Assembly (NCBI GenBank): GCA_026418275.1
Contig: JAOABQ010000103.1
Location: 1-64,000, forward strand
Source of the DNA: Clostridia bacterium
GTDB taxonomy: Bacteria > Bacillota > Clostridia > Acetivibrionales > DSM-2933
Length of the DNA stretch: 64,000 bases
Direction of reading: 5' to 3'
A model generated the notes under the pieces. That model was not told the DNA's origin. It did not search any database and saw only the letters and a list, made by a program, of their open reading frames with translations. A program made the position numbers and the translations under genes. This document shows, piece after piece, positions 52,947-61,398 of the stretch; position 1 is the stretch's first letter; each line of letters opens with the position of its first letter.

Positions 52947-53837
52947 ATGGCTAAGGTTATTAACAATACGGATTTTATCAACCTCCCTCTCTTTATAAAA
53001 GGGAAGGTGAGAAATGTTTACGACTTGGGTGATAAGCTCTTAATCATTGTAACAGACAGAATATCTGCATTTGATGTGGTGTTTCCAAATTTGATTCCCG
53101 ATAAGGGAAGGGTTTTAAACAGCATTTCGGAATTTTGGTTTGATTACACCAAAGATATTGTAGGCAATCATGTAATTACAACCGATGTAAGTAAGTATCC
53201 GGGAGAGCTTTCAAAATTCAAGGAAGAGCTTCAGGGAAGATCCATGCTGGTTAAGAAAATTGAAATGGCACCCGCCGAGTGTATTGTCAGAGGATATCTT
53301 TCCGGTTCGGGCTGGAAGTCCTACCAGAAAGAAGGGAGCATCTGCGGTATAAAACTTCCTCAAGGATTAAGGGAAAGCGAAAAACTTCCGGAACCCATAT
53401 TTACGCCTACCACCAAAGCCCATGAAGGACATGATGAAAATATTACCTTTGAAGAACTTGCAGATAAAATAGGTTCGGATCTTGCAACAAAGCTCCGTGA
53501 TGCAAGTATTGCTCTTTTCAATAAGGCAAGCCAACATGCGGAAAGCAGAGGCTTAATTCTTGCAGACACCAAGTTTGAGTTTGGAATTATGAATGGGGAA
53601 CTTGTAATCGCAGATGAAATGTGTACCCCGGACTCATCCCGCTTCTGGGCGATGGATAAGTATGAGGTTGGTAAACCTCAGGATAGCTTTGACAAGCAGT
53701 TTGTCAGGGATTATCTGGAATCCATTAAATGGGATAAAAAGCCTCCCGCACCGGAGCTTCCTGAGGATGTAATCATGAATACACGCAATAAGTATATGGA
53801 AGCATACGAACGTATTACAGGTAAAAAGCTGGATTAA
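52947..53837 (+). CDS. purC: SAICAR synthetase
   Basis: 296 residues from ATG 52947 (AGGAGG upstream). Joins CAIR and aspartate in purine synthesis. KGKVRNVYDLGDKLLIIVTD and RISAFDVVFPNLIPDKG form the ATP-binding N-terminal lobe, CIVRGYLSGSGWKSY and PIFTPTTKAHEGHDENI are substrate motifs, and ADEMCTPDSSRFW is near the C-terminal end. It is the longer, eukaryote/bacteroid-like form (~296 rather than ~235 residues). It sits inside the his operon, 44 nt after hisB; both pathways meet at AICAR. Confidence 0.96.
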   Translation: MAKVINNTDFINLPLFIKGKVRNVYDLGDKLLIIVTDRISAFDVVFPNLIPDKGRVLNSISEFWFDYTKDIVGNHVITTDVSKYPGELSKFKEELQGRSMLVKKIEMAPAECIVRGYLSGSGWKSYQKEGSICGIKLPQGLRESEKLPEPIFTPTTKAHEGHDENITFEELADKIGSDLATKLRDASIALFNKASQHAESRGLILADTKFEFGIMNGELVIADEMCTPDSSRFWAMDKYEVGKPQDSFDKQFVRDYLESIKWDKKPPAPELPEDVIMNTRNKYMEAYERITGKKLD

Positions 53838-53849
53838 TACGCATAATGT

Positions 53850-53877
53850 GGACAGGGCTGGTTTTCCGGCCCTGTCC
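53850..53877 (+). terminator. GC-rich hairpin after purC
   Basis: GGACAGGGCTGG and CCGGCCCTGTCC form a 12-bp stem (one G-U) with loop TTTT. No T-run follows, so it may be a weak terminator or RNA-stability element inside the operon. Confidence 0.5.
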
Positions 53878-53999
53878 CATGTGTGGCCGGGTAGGTGCTT
53901 CCGTTGAGCAGCCGGCCTTTGCTCTATTCTGTAAAGGTTCTGTAGTAAAAAGATCAAATAAATCCATATTTTGGATATAAAAATAGGATAAACTTTTCC

Positions 54000-54029
54000 T
54001 TTACGATGCATATAAATAATGATTATAAT
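54000..54029 (+). promoter_or_regulatory. Candidate internal promoter before hisH
   Basis: TTTACG at 54000-54005 and TATAAT at 54024-54029, 18 bp apart; it would give a leader of ~165 nt, with no other gene in the 362-bp gap. Confidence 0.45.
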
Positions 54030-54199
54030 AAAGGATGTGGGTAGAAGCTTTGGCTTTTCCCTTAAACGATAATGAATTACTTGTGGAAAATGTTAAAACG
54101 GGATTTGGAGATGGGGGCATAGGGTGTAAATGTGCTTTTAAAATGCCTACTGCTTCGAGCTACGCGTGGATGTTTTCTACGATGGATGAGGGGATCAAA

Positions 54200-54808
54200 T
54201 TGATAGCAATCATTGACTATGAGGTTGGAAATTTAAAAAGTGTAGAAAAAGCTTTCCACTTTATCGGTGCGGATGCCGTTGTGACAAAGGATAAGGACTT
54301 AATAGCGAAAGCAGATGCGGTAGTTCTTCCAGGAGTCGGGGCATTTGCCGATGCCATGGACAGCTTGAAAAAAGCGGACATGGTTGATGTGGTAAAAAGT
54401 GTTATTGCAGAAGGGAAGCCTTTTTTAGGAATATGTCTAGGCATGCATTTACTCTTCGATTATAGTGAGGAAGGGGGGGCACAGGTCAAAGGGCTTGGAA
54501 TTTTAAAAGGTGCTGTAAAGCAATTGCCCTTGGATATGAACCTGAAAGTGCCTCATATGGGATGGAACCTTTTAAAAGTAAAAGAGAGTCCATTACTTAA
54601 AAACCTGTCAAAAAGCCCATATGTTTATTTTGTTCACTCCTATTACCTTACAGCGGAGGATACGAATATTGTCATTGCAAGAACCCATTATGGCATGGAA
54701 TTTGATGTTGCCATCGGAACCGGCAAGGTCTTTGCAACCCAATTCCACCCGGAAAAAAGTGGAGAAGTTGGGCTGAGTATTTTAAGAAATTTTGTTAACA
54801 TTATATAA
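54200..54808 (+). CDS. hisH: Imidazole glycerol phosphate synthase, glutaminase subunit
   Basis: 202 residues from TTG 54200 (GAGGGG 6 nt upstream). The product then begins MIAIIDYEVGNLKS as expected; the longer frame from 54035 adds ~55 residues foreign to the family. Class I amidotransferase triad: Cys in FLGICLGMHLLFDYS, His and Glu in TQFHPEKSGEVGL. It delivers ammonia to HisF. It is separated from hisA by 242 nt that include a hairpin element. Confidence 0.95.
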   Translation: MIAIIDYEVGNLKSVEKAFHFIGADAVVTKDKDLIAKADAVVLPGVGAFADAMDSLKKADMVDVVKSVIAEGKPFLGICLGMHLLFDYSEEGGAQVKGLGILKGAVKQLPLDMNLKVPHMGWNLLKVKESPLLKNLSKSPYVYFVHSYYLTAEDTNIVIARTHYGMEFDVAIGTGKVFATQFHPEKSGEVGLSILRNFVNII

Positions 54809-54923
54809 AAGGTGCTTATGAAAACAAACGGCTGATATAGGTGCCAGTGCGGCTATCAGAGCCAAGAATCCGCTTTTTTAGTAGGATAAAAGAAAAATAT
54901 AACTTTAATAGAGTAATTCAATA

Positions 54924-55018
54924 GATAACAAAGTGTAAATATGGTAAAATTCGAGAGATGAAATACCTGGTTTACTTAGATGGCAGAAATCGAAATTTTT
55001 CTTTTACAGTTCGTTATC
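54924..55018 (+). repeat. ~95-bp hairpin element, copy D, between hisH and hisA
   Basis: Begins GATAACAAAGTGTAAA and ends TTTTACAGTTCGTTATC, with the shared core at 54944-54970. It lies 32 bp before the hisA start, in the same orientation. Mini-ORF: ATG 54959 encodes MKYLVYLDGRNRNFSFTVRY and Leu. Confidence 0.85.
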
Positions 55019-55050
55019 TCTAATAGAGTAAAAATTTAGGAGGAATTTAA

Positions 55051-55767
55051 ATGGTAATTTATCCGGCAATAGACGTAAAGGACGGAAGATGTGTACGTTT
55101 GGTGCAGGGGAGGTTTACCGATGTAACTGTGTACGCGGAAGACCCTGTGGGGATGGCTTTAAAATGGGAACAGATGGGAGCCCAATACCTTCATGTGGTT
55201 GACCTTGACGGTGCAAGGACGGGAGAGCCTCAAAATATAGCCGTTATCAGTGAGATGGCTGTAAAGCTCGGAATGCCGGTGCAGCTTGGAGGCGGGATCC
55301 GGTCTATTGAGATGATTGAGATCATACTCTGCAAGGGGATACAGCGCCTAATTTTAGGTACATCTGCCGTGAAGGATCAGAATCTTGTAAAACAGGCACT
55401 AAAGACGTTTGGAAGCAGTATTGTAATTGGCATTGATGCGAAGGACGGAATGGTAGCCATTGAGGGTTGGGCAAAAACCAGTGAATTTACTGCGGTTGGC
55501 TTTGCAAAGAAAATGCAGGATTTGGGAGCCAAGACCATTATTTATACCGATATATCCACCGATGGAATGCTTGCAGGGCCTAATCTGGAAGCAATGGAAG
55601 AAATGGTAAAGGCAGTGGAGATTGATGTAATTGCTTCCGGCGGTGTAAGCAAACTTGAAGATATAAAGAATCTTAAAAACGTAGGTGTTGCAGGGGCTAT
55701 AATCGGAAAAGCTTTATATACTGGCGATATTGATTTGAAACAAGCCATAGAAATAGCAAAAGGGTAG
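55051..55767 (+). CDS. hisA: ProFAR isomerase
   Basis: 238 residues from ATG 55051 (AGGAGG upstream). A (beta/alpha)8 barrel performing the Amadori rearrangement of ProFAR. Catalytic Asp in PAIDVKDGRCVRLVQG and the second Asp in VIGIDAKDGMVAIEGW; phosphate-binding loops are LGGGIRS and ASGGVS. hisF follows after 10 nt. The upstream hairpin element means its expression may differ from that of the first half of the operon. Confidence 0.96.
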   Translation: MVIYPAIDVKDGRCVRLVQGRFTDVTVYAEDPVGMALKWEQMGAQYLHVVDLDGARTGEPQNIAVISEMAVKLGMPVQLGGGIRSIEMIEIILCKGIQRLILGTSAVKDQNLVKQALKTFGSSIVIGIDAKDGMVAIEGWAKTSEFTAVGFAKKMQDLGAKTIIYTDISTDGMLAGPNLEAMEEMVKAVEIDVIASGGVSKLEDIKNLKNVGVAGAIIGKALYTGDIDLKQAIEIAKG

Positions 55768-55777
55768 GGGTAATAAG

Positions 55778-56539
55778 ATGCTGACAAAAAGAATTATCCC
55801 ATGCTTGGATGTTCATGGGGGCAGAGTTGTAAAAGGAGTTAACTTTGTTAACTTAAGGGATGCAGGTGATCCTGTTGAGGTGGCTGCAGTCTATGACAAG
55901 GCGGGCGCTGATGAGCTTACGTTCTTGGATATTACAGCTTCCAGCGACGCAAGAAGTATTATGCTGGATGTTGTGCAAAGGGTAGCAGAACAAGTTTTTA
56001 TTCCCTTTACCGTAGGTGGGGGGATCCGGAGTGTTGAGGACTTTAGAGAAATTTTAAAAGCGGGAGCGGATAAAATTTCTGTCAACTCGGCTGCTTTAAA
56101 AAGGCCGGAGCTTATTTCCGAAGCCGCATGGCGGTTTGGTAGCCAGTGTGTTGTTGTTGCCATCGATGCGAAGCGTAAAGCGGATGGAACCGGATGGGAA
56201 GTCTATCTAAACGGGGGCAGGATCAATACCGGAAGGGATGCTGTTGAATGGGCTGTAGAGGCTGAAAAGCTTGGGGCCGGTGAAATACTTCTAACCAGTA
56301 TGGACTGTGATGGAACAAAAAACGGTTATGATATTCCGCTTACCCGTGCCATATCAAGCAGGGTGAAAATTCCCGTCATTGCTTCGGGTGGAGCAGGGAC
56401 AATGGAGCACTTTTACGATGCTGTGACTGAAGGGCAGGCAGATGCAGTACTGGCAGCTTCACTTTTTCACTATAAGGAGATGGAAATTGTGGATTTGAAA
56501 AAATACCTGAGGGAAAAAGGGATAGAGGTCAGACTTTAG
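55778..56539 (+). CDS. hisF: Imidazole glycerol phosphate synthase, cyclase subunit
   Basis: 253 residues from ATG 55778 (AGGGG upstream). Barrel paralogue of HisA; makes IGP and AICAR from PRFAR and HisH-derived ammonia. Catalytic Asp residues in RIIPCLDVHGGRVVKG and VVVAIDAKRKADG; phosphate loops in TVGGGIRSV and ASGGAGTMEHF. Length is typical. Confidence 0.97.
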   Translation: MLTKRIIPCLDVHGGRVVKGVNFVNLRDAGDPVEVAAVYDKAGADELTFLDITASSDARSIMLDVVQRVAEQVFIPFTVGGGIRSVEDFREILKAGADKISVNSAALKRPELISEAAWRFGSQCVVVAIDAKRKADGTGWEVYLNGGRINTGRDAVEWAVEAEKLGAGEILLTSMDCDGTKNGYDIPLTRAISSRVKIPVIASGGAGTMEHFYDAVTEGQADAVLAASLFHYKEMEIVDLKKYLREKGIEVRL

Positions 56540-56620
56540 TTAACCTAAAAAGTAGATGGCTTGATAGATATAAATGGATGAGACTTGGATTAGAATAATT
56601 CAACTTGTGAGGAGTAAACG

Positions 56621-57280
56621 ATGGAAGATTTGATAAAAGATTTAAAATTTGACGAAAACGGACTGATACCGGTCATTGTACAGGATTATAAAACCAACCA
56701 GGTACTTATGATGGCATATATGAATCAAGAGGCGTTCCATAAGTCCATGGAGACAGGTAGGATGCACTACTACAGCAGAAGCAGGAAAAAACTTTGGCTT
56801 AAGGGCGAAACCTCAGGACATTTTCAAAATATAAAATCCATAAGCACAGACTGTGATAGTGATGCACTGCTGGCAAAAGTAGAGCAGATTGAAGCTGCTT
56901 GTCACACCGGGCACTACTCCTGTTTTTACCGGGATATTGAGAAAGAAGGCCTGAAAGAAACTTCCAAACCGGTGTTTGATGCTGAAAAGGTCTATCAGGA
57001 CGATTCAAAAATTTTAAAGGAAGTCTATGATGTTATTGTAGACAGGACGATTCATCCCAAGGAAGGTTCATATACGAACTACCTCTTTGAAAAGGGATTG
57101 GACAAAATACTGAAAAAAGTGGGAGAAGAAACGGCAGAAGTTATCATTGCGGCTAAAAATAAATCAAAAGAAGAAATTCAATATGAAATTTCGGATTTAA
57201 TGTATCATTTGATGGTTCTTATGGTTGAACGGGGCGTAAGCTTGGATGATATCTATAATGAACTGAAAAAGAGAAGATAA
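56621..57280 (+). CDS. hisIE: Bifunctional PR-AMP cyclohydrolase / PR-ATP pyrophosphatase
   Basis: 219 residues from ATG 56621 (GAGGAG upstream). The HisI half (1-~115) has MHYYSRSRKKLWLKGETSGH, the metal-binding DCDSDALL and CHTGHYSCFY. The HisE half has the MazG-like motif KILKKVGEETAEVIIAAKN and DLMYHLMVLM. It carries out steps two and three of the pathway. It is the last his gene, followed by a strong terminator. Confidence 0.96.
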   Translation: MEDLIKDLKFDENGLIPVIVQDYKTNQVLMMAYMNQEAFHKSMETGRMHYYSRSRKKLWLKGETSGHFQNIKSISTDCDSDALLAKVEQIEAACHTGHYSCFYRDIEKEGLKETSKPVFDAEKVYQDDSKILKEVYDVIVDRTIHPKEGSYTNYLFEKGLDKILKKVGEETAEVIIAAKNKSKEEIQYEISDLMYHLMVLMVERGVSLDDIYNELKKRR

Positions 57281-57309
57281 AATTCCCGCAGGGAATAGAT
57301 GGATAGTTA

Positions 57310-57345
57310 AAAACTCAGGCATTACTGCTTGGGTTTTTGTTTTTA
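57310..57345 (+). terminator. Rho-independent terminator of the histidine operon
   Basis: AAAACTCAGGCA and TGCTTGGGTTTT form a 12-bp stem (with G-U pairs), loop TTAC, then T-rich tail. Confidence 0.85.
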
Positions 57346-57471
57346 TCATAAAAAAGCCATGATTAAATAAGGCTATAAGAATACGTATCCTTTTATAGGC
57401 TGCAAATTATTTCTAAGCCTGGACATTGATTAAAGGAGGGCACCGCAGGAGATAATTTAATCTATTGTGCT

Positions 57472-57646
57472 ATATAGGTTGATTAGGTTCCAAGAACAAT
57501 GATGCTTCAGTCTTAAGAGCATATAAACTCAGCTTTGGCAAATCCAAACTCGTTTCGCTTCAAACAGTGGATTTGCATTTCCTCGCTCGGATTAATATGC
57601 TCTAAAGTTCCTACGCTTATGTTCTTTCCACCTAATAAACCTATAT
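57472..57646. repeat. 175-bp imperfect inverted-repeat element
   Basis: Outer arms of ~50 bp begin ATATAGGTT-ATTAGGT and end ACCTAATAAACCTATAT, with AGAGCATAT / ATATGCTCT at their inner ends. An inner hairpin pairs GCAAATCCA (57538-57546) with TGGATTTGC. No frame for a transposase exists. It looks like a nonautonomous palindromic element; it ends 4 bp before the 103-bp repeat. Confidence 0.65.
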
Positions 57647-57650
57647 TGCT

Positions 57651-57753
57651 AGTGCCTCGTAACGTAATTCTTTTCTAGGGTATGCGAGGCACAAACAGAT
57701 GAAGTGCATTCTTAACACTTTGAAACTTAAAATTTGTTGTGTTAAAAAGCACT
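57651..57753. repeat. 103-bp double-hairpin repeat, copy 2
   Basis: Matches the copy at 19046-19148 except for two substitutions (offsets 9 and 61). Same orientation, both ending in AAAAAGCACT. Located ~120 bp before the AlbA_2 gene. Confidence 0.85.
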
Positions 57754-57870
57754 GGTACAACGCGTTAATAAATCTCATGCTCAGCACCCATTGACTTAGT
57801 CGCAAATGGACGGAATTTATGATAAAATAGTTGTATAAACCTACTTAAAGCAAATAATGGAGGTTTTATT

Positions 57871-59031
57871 TTGGATAAATACAAGCTAAAACGTCTCTTA
57901 AGGCAAGAAGAGGGGCCAAAGCTGGATTTTAAAGCAGCTTTAAACCTTGGCACTGAAAGCGAAAAAAAGGAACTGACCAAAGATGTGATTGCCATAGCCA
58001 ATTCCAGAGGCGGTAGAGGCTATATCGTTTTTGGCGTGGAAGATAAGACAAAGAGAATACTGGGGATTGATATCAAAGAGTTTAAAGAAGAACAAATCCA
58101 ACAGGTGATTTACAACCGGTGTGATCCGCCAGTGCCTATTTCCATAGATTATGTAAGATTGGAAGGTAAAATGATTGCTGTGCTTACGGTCTACCGGAGC
58201 TGCCATCAACCCCATCAGATGATACAAAATGGTGCTTTTTATATACGAAGGGGGTCTACCACAGATACGGCAAGGAGAAATGAAATAGCCAATTTGCTCC
58301 AGGAAAACGGCCTCATGACCTATGAGACTGTACTGATGAAAAATGCCAGCATCAAGGAATTGGATGCCGAGATGATCAAACAATACTTTGCAAACCTCAA
58401 TGTAGTAAGTGAAAACCCGAGTGAGGTTTTGCTGGAGGCCATGGGGATGATCGGTCAAAAGACAGATCAGGAGACCTATCACCCTACTATTGGAGGGCTG
58501 CTTCTTTTTGGACGCAATCCTTCTGTGTATTTGCCCCATGTATATATTAAGGTGGTTCATGGAGGGGATGCGAATTGCTTTTACGGGAATATTCTTAATA
58601 TGTTGGATGAAACTTCGGAGTATTTAAGAGGGATTATCAATGAAGCGGATTACCCTTATGAAGCGTTGGAGGAAGCCATTGCCAATGCTTTGGTACATCG
58701 TGACTACCTGGATACATCCAGGGGAATTACAGTTACGGTTGGAAACAAAAATATTGAAGTCAGCAATCCGGGGGCTTTGATCGCCAACAACTCTGTGTAT
58801 AAGTTTATTAAGGAGAATAACCCTGACCGCAGGAATTCGTGGCTTTATCAGAGATTATTGACTTTAGACACCAAAAAGAGGTTTATGCGCTCGGGAATTG
58901 GTATGGCCCGGATTAAAAGAGCATTTAAGGAGCTGGGGGAAGTCAAATTTCTCAATATAGGGTCACAAAACCTTTTTAAAGTCATATTGCCAAGGAAGAA
59001 ACTTCAGAAAGAAGAGGTGCTTTTGGTTTAG
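57871..59031 (+). CDS. AlbA_2 / Schlafen-like domain protein with GHKL-like C-terminal domain
   Basis: 386 residues from TTG 57871 (GGAGG 7 nt upstream). The N-terminal AlbA_2 domain (GPKLDFKAALNLG, DVIAIANSRGGRGYIVFGVED) is a putative DNA-binding or nuclease-like fold; the middle contains FYIRRGSTTDTARRNEI; the C-terminal part (ALEEAIANALVHRDYLDTSR, NIEVSNPGAL, SGIGMARIKRAF) is the HATPase_c_4 domain usual in this family. Often annotated as transcriptional regulator or RecG-like, but no helicase motifs are present. It is a single-gene unit with a terminator. Confidence 0.85.
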   Translation: MDKYKLKRLLRQEEGPKLDFKAALNLGTESEKKELTKDVIAIANSRGGRGYIVFGVEDKTKRILGIDIKEFKEEQIQQVIYNRCDPPVPISIDYVRLEGKMIAVLTVYRSCHQPHQMIQNGAFYIRRGSTTDTARRNEIANLLQENGLMTYETVLMKNASIKELDAEMIKQYFANLNVVSENPSEVLLEAMGMIGQKTDQETYHPTIGGLLLFGRNPSVYLPHVYIKVVHGGDANCFYGNILNMLDETSEYLRGIINEADYPYEALEEAIANALVHRDYLDTSRGITVTVGNKNIEVSNPGALIANNSVYKFIKENNPDRRNSWLYQRLLTLDTKKRFMRSGIGMARIKRAFKELGEVKFLNIGSQNLFKVILPRKKLQKEEVLLV

Positions 59032-59058
59032 CAATAAAGTGAAGCAATTCCCAATAAT

Positions 59059-59094
59059 AAGCATTTACTTAACAAGGGTAATGCTTTTTATTTT
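59059..59094 (+). terminator. Rho-independent terminator after the AlbA_2 gene
   Basis: AAGCATTTAC pairs with GGTAATGCTT (one mismatch or bulge), followed by TTTATTTT. Confidence 0.75.
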
Positions 59095-59274
59095 GGTTCA
59101 TTGTATAAGCAGAGATCCAATCAAAACTGGGGCAGATCAATGCCCGTACGTTTTGCTCTTCTGAAAATACTCAATATTTTATTATAAATTAAGAAAAACG
59201 AAGAAAATGTAACATTTCCCTAATATAATGCCCTAAATTCACTTATAACAGTAGAATATAGAAAAATCACATAT

Positions 59275-59303
59275 TTGATAAAAATTTGGATATTATATTA
59301 TAT
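59275..59303 (+). promoter_or_regulatory. groESL promoter
   Basis: TTGATA at 59275-59280 with an AT-rich -10 around 59296-59303 (TATATT), just before the CIRCE operator. Confidence 0.5.
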
Positions 59304-59314
59304 TATTATTGTGA

Positions 59315-59341
59315 TTAGCACTCACTTCTAATGAGTGCTAA
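59315..59341. promoter_or_regulatory. CIRCE operator (HrcA binding site)
   Basis: TTAGCACTC, nine bases, GAGTGCTAA: a perfect CIRCE palindrome, 32 bp before groES. It shows that the operon is repressed by HrcA and induced by heat or unfolded proteins. Confidence 0.97.
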
Positions 59342-59373
59342 TAAGGACAAAAATTCATGAGGAGGTAGACTAT

Positions 59374-59658
59374 ATGAAAATAAAACCATTAGGTGACAGG
59401 GTTGTTATTAAAATGCTTGAGAGTGAAGAAACAACAAAAAGCGGAATCGTTTTACCGGGCAGTGCAAAGGAAAAACCGCAGGTAGCAGAAATTGTTGCTG
59501 TTGGTCCTGGTACAGTTGTTGATGGTAAAGAAATAAAAATGGAAGTTAAGGTTGGAGACAAAGTACTTATAAGCAAATATGCCGGAACAGAAGTGAAGTT
59601 TGACGGCCAAGAATATACAATTTTAAAGCAAAGCGATTTATTGGCAGTGGTTGAATAA
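59374..59658 (+). CDS. groES: Co-chaperonin GroES
   Basis: 94 residues from ATG 59374 (GAGGAGG upstream). Forms the heptameric lid of GroEL. MKIKPLGDRVVIKMLESEETTKSG, the mobile loop (TKSGIVLPGSAKEKPQ) and VGDKVLISKYAGTEVKFDG are typical. First gene of the CIRCE-controlled operon; groEL follows after 58 nt. Confidence 0.98.
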   Translation: MKIKPLGDRVVIKMLESEETTKSGIVLPGSAKEKPQVAEIVAVGPGTVVDGKEIKMEVKVGDKVLISKYAGTEVKFDGQEYTILKQSDLLAVVE

Positions 59659-59716
59659 GAATGAAATGCATCATTTTATAATTTGAGTAAAGCTTATTAA
59701 AGGAGGAAGTAAGAAT

Positions 59717-61348
59717 ATGGCGAAGGATATTAAATTTGGCGAAGAAGCCAGACGCGCGCTGGAAAACGGTGTAAACAAATTAGCAGATACAGTAAAAGTT
59801 ACACTGGGTCCTAAAGGTAGAAACGTTGTTTTAGATAAAAAGTTCGGTGCTCCGCTCATCACAAATGATGGTGTTACTATTGCTAAAGAAATCGAGCTTG
59901 AAGATAAATTTGAAAATATGGGCGCACAACTTGTTAAAGAAGTTGCTACCAAAACCAATGATGTAGCCGGTGACGGTACAACAACTGCAACTTTGCTTGC
60001 ACAAGCAATTATCCGTGAAGGGTTAAAAAATGTTGCAGCAGGTGCTAACCCGATGATTATCAAAAAAGGAATCTCAAAAGCAGTAGATGTTGCTGTTGAA
60101 GGCATTAAGGAAGTCAGTCAAAAAGTTAAAGGTAAGGAAGATATCGCAAGAGTTGCATCCATCTCCGCCAACGATGATGTAATCGGTAACCTTATTGCAG
60201 ACGCAATGGAAAAAGTAACCAATGACGGTGTAATTACTGTTGAAGAATCAAAAACCATGGGTACAAACCTGGAAGTTGTTGAAGGGATGCAGTTTGACAG
60301 AGGTTATATTTCCTCTTACATGATTACAGATACAGAAAAGATGGAAGCAGTTTTAGACGATCCATATATTTTGATTACCGACAAGAAGATCGGAAATATC
60401 CAAGATATACTCCCAGTTCTTGAGCAAATCGTACAGCAGGGCAAGAAGTTGGTTATTATCTCTGAAGATGTTGAAGGGGAAGCTCTTGCAACATTAGTAG
60501 TGAATAAGTTAAGAGGTACATTTACTTGTGTAGCTGTTAAAGCACCTGGATTCGGCGACAGAAGAAAAGCAATGCTCCAGGATATCGCAGTCTTAACTGG
60601 CGGAGAAGTGATCACTGAAGAACTCGGCTTAGACCTTAAGGAAACAAGGATCAGCCAGTTGGGTAGAGCAAGACAAATTATTGTACAAAAAGAAAACACC
60701 ATTATTGTGGATGGTGCAGGCAGCGAAGCTGATATTAAGAAAAGAATTGCTTCCATAAAAGCACAAATTGAAGAAACAACTTCTGATTTTGATAGAGAAA
60801 AATTACAGGAAAGACTTGCAAAGCTTTCCGGTGGAGTAGCTGTTATCCAAGTAGGTGCTGCAACTGAAACTGAAATGAAGGAAAAGAAATTGAGAATTGA
60901 AGATGCTTTGGCTGCTACTAAAGCTGCTGTTGAAGAAGGTATCGTAGCAGGTGGAGGAACAGCGCTGATCAATGCAATTCCGAAGGTTTCCAAACTCTTG
61001 GAATCCACAACAGGGGATGAAAAGACCGGCGTTCAAATCATCTTGAGAGCACTTGAAGAACCGGTAAGACAAATTGCTGCAAATGCAGGATTGGAAGGTT
61101 CTGTCATTGTAGAAAAGATTAAAAACAGTGAAACAGGTATGGGATTTGATGCATTAAACGAAAAATATGTAAATATGATTGATTCCGGTATTGTTGATCC
61201 TGCGAAGGTTACAAGATCTGCACTCCAAAATGCTGCTTCAGTAGCTGCGATGGTTCTCACTACAGAGAGTGTTGTTGCTGATCAACCGGAAAAGGAAGCG
61301 CCAATGCCAGGTGGCGGAATGCCAGGCGGAATGGGCGGAATGTATTAA
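59717..61348 (+). CDS. groEL: Chaperonin GroEL
   Basis: 543 residues from ATG 59717 (AGGAGG upstream). The 60-kDa ATP-dependent folding chamber. VTLGPKGRNVVLDKKFGAP and DGTTTATLLAQ are nucleotide-binding segments, ISAND and the apical-domain sequence are intact, and the C-terminus carries the GGM tail (MPGGGMPGGMGGMY). Only one copy is seen in the window. Codon use differs little from neighbours but is richer in preferred codons, as for a highly expressed gene. Confidence 0.99.
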   Translation: MAKDIKFGEEARRALENGVNKLADTVKVTLGPKGRNVVLDKKFGAPLITNDGVTIAKEIELEDKFENMGAQLVKEVATKTNDVAGDGTTTATLLAQAIIREGLKNVAAGANPMIIKKGISKAVDVAVEGIKEVSQKVKGKEDIARVASISANDDVIGNLIADAMEKVTNDGVITVEESKTMGTNLEVVEGMQFDRGYISSYMITDTEKMEAVLDDPYILITDKKIGNIQDILPVLEQIVQQGKKLVIISEDVEGEALATLVVNKLRGTFTCVAVKAPGFGDRRKAMLQDIAVLTGGEVITEELGLDLKETRISQLGRARQIIVQKENTIIVDGAGSEADIKKRIASIKAQIEETTSDFDREKLQERLAKLSGGVAVIQVGAATETEMKEKKLRIEDALAATKAAVEEGIVAGGGTALINAIPKVSKLLESTTGDEKTGVQIILRALEEPVRQIAANAGLEGSVIVEKIKNSETGMGFDALNEKYVNMIDSGIVDPAKVTRSALQNAASVAAMVLTTESVVADQPEKEAPMPGGGMPGGMGGMY

Positions 61349-61363
61349 GAAATGAATAACAGC

Positions 61364-61398
61364 AGGTCCATGGATTTCCATGGGCCTTTTGTTTTTTT
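61364..61398 (+). terminator. Rho-independent terminator of groESL
   Basis: AGGTCCATGG and CCATGGGCCT form a stem (one G-U) with loop ATTT and a TTTTGTTTTTTT tail. Confidence 0.9.
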
